Below the pieces are notes generated by a model. That model made no database searches. It was not told the DNA's origin and was given only the letters and a program-made list of their open reading frames with translations. DNA of 64,000 nt. Origin: Granulicella sp. S156. GTDB taxonomy: Bacteria; Acidobacteriota; Terriglobia; Terriglobales; Acidobacteriaceae. Position numbers and translations under genes: made by a program. Below are positions 61,963 through 64,000 of this stretch, one piece after another; the stretch's first letter is position 1, and each line of letters begins with the position of its first letter. Location of the stretch: positions 625,190-689,189 of the forward strand of contig NZ_LMUH01000025.1 in the NCBI RefSeq assembly GCF_009766105.1, read 5' to 3'.

Positions 61963-62649
61963 GTTGAGATATCCATTCGGAGTTGGAGCTGACTGGTGAG
62001 ATCACCACGCGCATATTTACATGAGCCGCTGCTGTCATGCGGTAGGTTCTGGAAAGGTCCATGATACCGGAGGGTTCGTGACGCGTTGCGGTCCTGATGC
62101 AGGATTCTATGTCGCCCCGTCGACAAACCCCTCCCTAAGAACGATAAGGTCACGGTTTGTCGGCCATCCGGAAGTGGAGACAGGCGGGTCTTTCTCAGTT
62201 GGCACTAAATCGCCAATGCACTCATTGAGTGAGACGATAACTTCCGAGAGGCCGACATACCGGTACTGATGCGGACACGATCTGGCTTGTTGCCAGTTGT
62301 TCGATGGCTTCTCGACGTGGTCAACAAAACTGGGCCTTTGGACGGTTTCAACTTGAGACCAGCTGTTCCTCAAAGGCTGTAAAAACGTTCGGAAATCATG
62401 TTTTAGAGGGGCACCGATCTCATCGATGGGCTCAGGCGTCCATCGAAGCTCGGCATTGTATCTGCCTCGCCAAAGTTGTTATGTCCCATGTAGGTATCGA
62501 CAGAAGCCAGGGAGGCTTCCTGCCAAGTCACTGGCAGTGAGGTTTCGAACACCAAATCCTTGACACGGTCCTGGCCCCCTCATAGTGTCAAGACGTCGCC
62601 CAAATTACTCCACCTGGAGCCGCTAAAACGCGGCTCATCGGAGCTCTAC
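61963..62649. other. 687-base region without a convincing gene
   Basis: Several short frames exist but none looks like a protein. CGACAAACC (62121-62129) is mirrored by GGTTTGTCG (62154-62162), and GAGCCG (62617-62622) by CGGCTC (62631-62636). It may hold promoters for the two divergent flanking genes. No transposase or RNA gene was recognised. Confidence 0.5.
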
Positions 62650-64000
62650 GTGCATCTGCGTCGTGTCCTGGCCGTTTTCCTTCTCGCATCCACGCTTCCT
62701 GCCATTGCCCAGACCGCTCCCAAACCACCCCTCCCGCCTGTCGCGCCGCCTTCTTCGAACACGTACCCTCAAATCGTGCGCATCCGCTACGCGGAGGGTG
62801 ACGTTCGCGTCACCCGTGGCAAAGATATCGAAAAATCGGCCGGGACCGTTTGGGAACAGGCCACCACCGGACTCCCCCTGGAAACCGGCTTCACTCTTGT
62901 CACCACCACGGGCCGCGCGGAGATCGAGTTTGAAGACGCTTCGACTCTCTATCTCGCCGACAACTCCGCCCTCCAGCTCGAGGACATTCGTACCACCTCC
63001 GGTATCCCTCATACGACGCTTAGCCTCCTCACCGGAACCGCCACCGTTCACCTCCATACGGTCGCTGCAGGGGAAGCCTTTGTTATTAAAACCCCTACCG
63101 ATAGCATCACCATCGCCTATCCGGAAAAGCTTTACGCTCGCATCACCAGCTACCTCGATGCCATTGCTATCACTCCACAAAAAGACGAGACGTTTTACCT
63201 CACCGGAATCGCACCGCAGAACGGAGTGGTCGGCAAGACCGAAGCCTATAACTACGGCAGACCCGTTTCGCTCGAATCGGTCGCAGCAACGAACGACTTC
63301 GCTCCGTGGGACGCCTGGGTTCAAGCCCGCGTCACTCTTCGCTCTGCCGCTCTCGCCTCCGTCACGGCATCCTCCGGCCTTCCTGCATCGACTCCGGGTC
63401 TTGCCGACAGGGCCAACCAGGGTGCATTTTTCTCTTGTGCACCCTACGGCACCTGCTGGGAGCCGCCCGCCGACACCGAGCAATCCCAGCTCCAGGCTCC
63501 AGGCATCCCTACCGGCCCTGACTTCAACATCTTCTTAGCGCCAGATACAGTCACCGTGGCCCCCGGCGATAACGCCACCACTAAACTCTCCGCGGTCGCT
63601 TTCGGCGGATTTGCTTCACCCATCGACATCGCCACGTCCCTGCCGGCGGGTATCACCTGTGTTCGGTCCTGCAGCGGCCAGCTTGCGTTCGGAAGCCAGG
63701 CATTCGCCCTGCGTTTTGCGGTAGCCGCATCTGTAGCTCCGGGCTCCTATCCCGTTACCGTCACGGCGACCTCCGGCACTATCCTTCACACCATCACCTT
63801 CACCATCTATGTCATGACATCCCAGGTTGATGCTCTTCCGTTCTTGCCCGAGATTGCTCCGTACTATCCCTGCTTCCCGGAGGGAGTTCGACCCATCACC
63901 CTCTCCGAACATCTCCGCTCGCTCACTCTCCATTACGGCTATGGCCCCTTCACCCATTCCTATGACTGGGCCGTCTGTCATACCGGGGCCTGGATATTCC
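62650..64000 (+). CDS. FecR-domain exported protein, cut by window edge
   Basis: An open frame from GTG 62650 (GGAG 7 bases upstream) to the window end, 450 codons. The signal is HLRRVLAVFLLASTLPAIAQ, followed by a proline-rich stretch. A FecR domain is visible: IVRIRYAEGDVRVTRGKDIE, LETGFTLVTTTGRAEIEFED, ASTLYLADNSALQLEDI and LSLLTGTATVHLHT. A later region (DTVTVAPGDNATTKLSAVAF, YPVTVTATSG) looks like an Ig-type repeat. It is probably a large envelope protein; the family of the unseen remainder is unknown. Confidence 0.8.
   Translation, partial: MHLRRVLAVFLLASTLPAIAQTAPKPPLPPVAPPSSNTYPQIVRIRYAEGDVRVTRGKDIEKSAGTVWEQATTGLPLETGFTLVTTTGRAEIEFEDASTLYLADNSALQLEDIRTTSGIPHTTLSLLTGTATVHLHTVAAGEAFVIKTPTDSITIAYPEKLYARITSYLDAIAITPQKDETFYLTGIAPQNGVVGKTEAYNYGRPVSLESVAATNDFAPWDAWVQARVTLRSAALASVTASSGLPASTPGLADRANQGAFFSCAPYGTCWEPPADTEQSQLQAPGIPTGPDFNIFLAPDTVTVAPGDNATTKLSAVAFGGFASPIDIATSLPAGITCVRSCSGQLAFGSQAFALRFAVAASVAPGSYPVTVTATSGTILHTITFTIYVMTSQVDALPFLPEIAPYYPCFPEGVRPITLSEHLRSLTLHYGYGPFTHSYDWAVCHTGAWIF

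Noticed and set aside
61963-62649. Possible degraded transposase
   Set aside because: No DDE-type motif or terminal repeats of an insertion sequence could be found; only short inverted repeats are visible.
62635-63483. Minus-strand 282-residue frame rich in Gly and Arg
   Set aside because: Antisense to the FecR-domain gene; composition reflects the complementary codons and shows no domain.
62663-63538. Plus-strand 291-residue frame rich in Pro, Ser and Arg
   Set aside because: It is a shadow of the FecR-domain gene, which runs in another frame from GTG 62650 with a signal peptide and recognisable domain.

Overview
The window reads as a soil Acidobacteriota chromosome, most likely class Terriglobia (Granulicella/Terriglobus/Edaphobacter type). 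This rests on family content: two Oar-like TonB receptors with an N-terminal carboxypeptidase-regulatory domain, a PadR plus long FtsX-type permease pair of the acidobacterial ADOP kind, two TIGR03435 domains, and DUF6152/DUF6644 proteins. No rRNA, tRNA, CRISPR array, phage gene or intact transposase was recognised. The window is almost wholly accessory metabolism, regulation and envelope functions.

Layout. 1-7 kb: a truncated AraC regulator divergent from a tautomerase; a TetR-SDR pair sharing a TGTCTAGACA palindrome; an MFS pump, DUF1772 and NTF2-like genes on the minus strand; a Tam-type methyltransferase and an alpha/beta hydrolase. 7-16 kb: a secreted GH2 exo-glucosaminidase-like enzyme, SDR, aldo-keto reductase with divergent LysR, a second MFS pump, and small genes including a 37-residue membrane protein. 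16-25 kb: TetR, an OmpA-like protein, a secreted PDLSG protein divergent from a DUF6152-DUF6644-DUF6644 set, a BlaI/M56-TIGR03435 signalling pair with operator, an MBL-fold hydrolase, and an SDR reduced to a deletion scar next to its LysR. 26-31.5 kb: a TonB receptor divergent from a CpxR/CpxA-like two-component system, with a nested dyad between them. 31.6-46 kb: a run of regulator plus oxidoreductase modules (AraC, VOC, quinone-oxidoreductase/TetR, DUF5666 behind a perfect hairpin, NmrA-like/TetR, tandem NAD-epimerase paralogues/AraC, CPBP protease/DUF899, amidohydrolase, cupin, SDR/TetR). 46-52.5 kb: a MITE-like element, ADOP permease/PadR, M28 peptidase, SDR. 52.5-58.3 kb: an apparent TonB receptor-histidine kinase-LytTR regulator operon, divergent from a stand-alone TIGR03435 protein. 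58.4-64 kb: NTF2-like/TetR, hydrolases, and a FecR-domain protein running off the right end.

Themes. (i) About nine one-component regulators sit beside a small oxidoreductase or isomerase gene, and five show a repeated or palindromic site in the shared promoter. (ii) Envelope signalling recurs: both TonB receptors adjoin a two-component system, and the TIGR03435 domain occupies the place of the beta-lactam sensor of BlaR1. (iii) Intergenic spaces hold several families of short hairpin repeats present in two copies each.

Family names come from recognition of motifs in the translated sequence. No database search was run, and sites and operators are predictions from symmetry and position.
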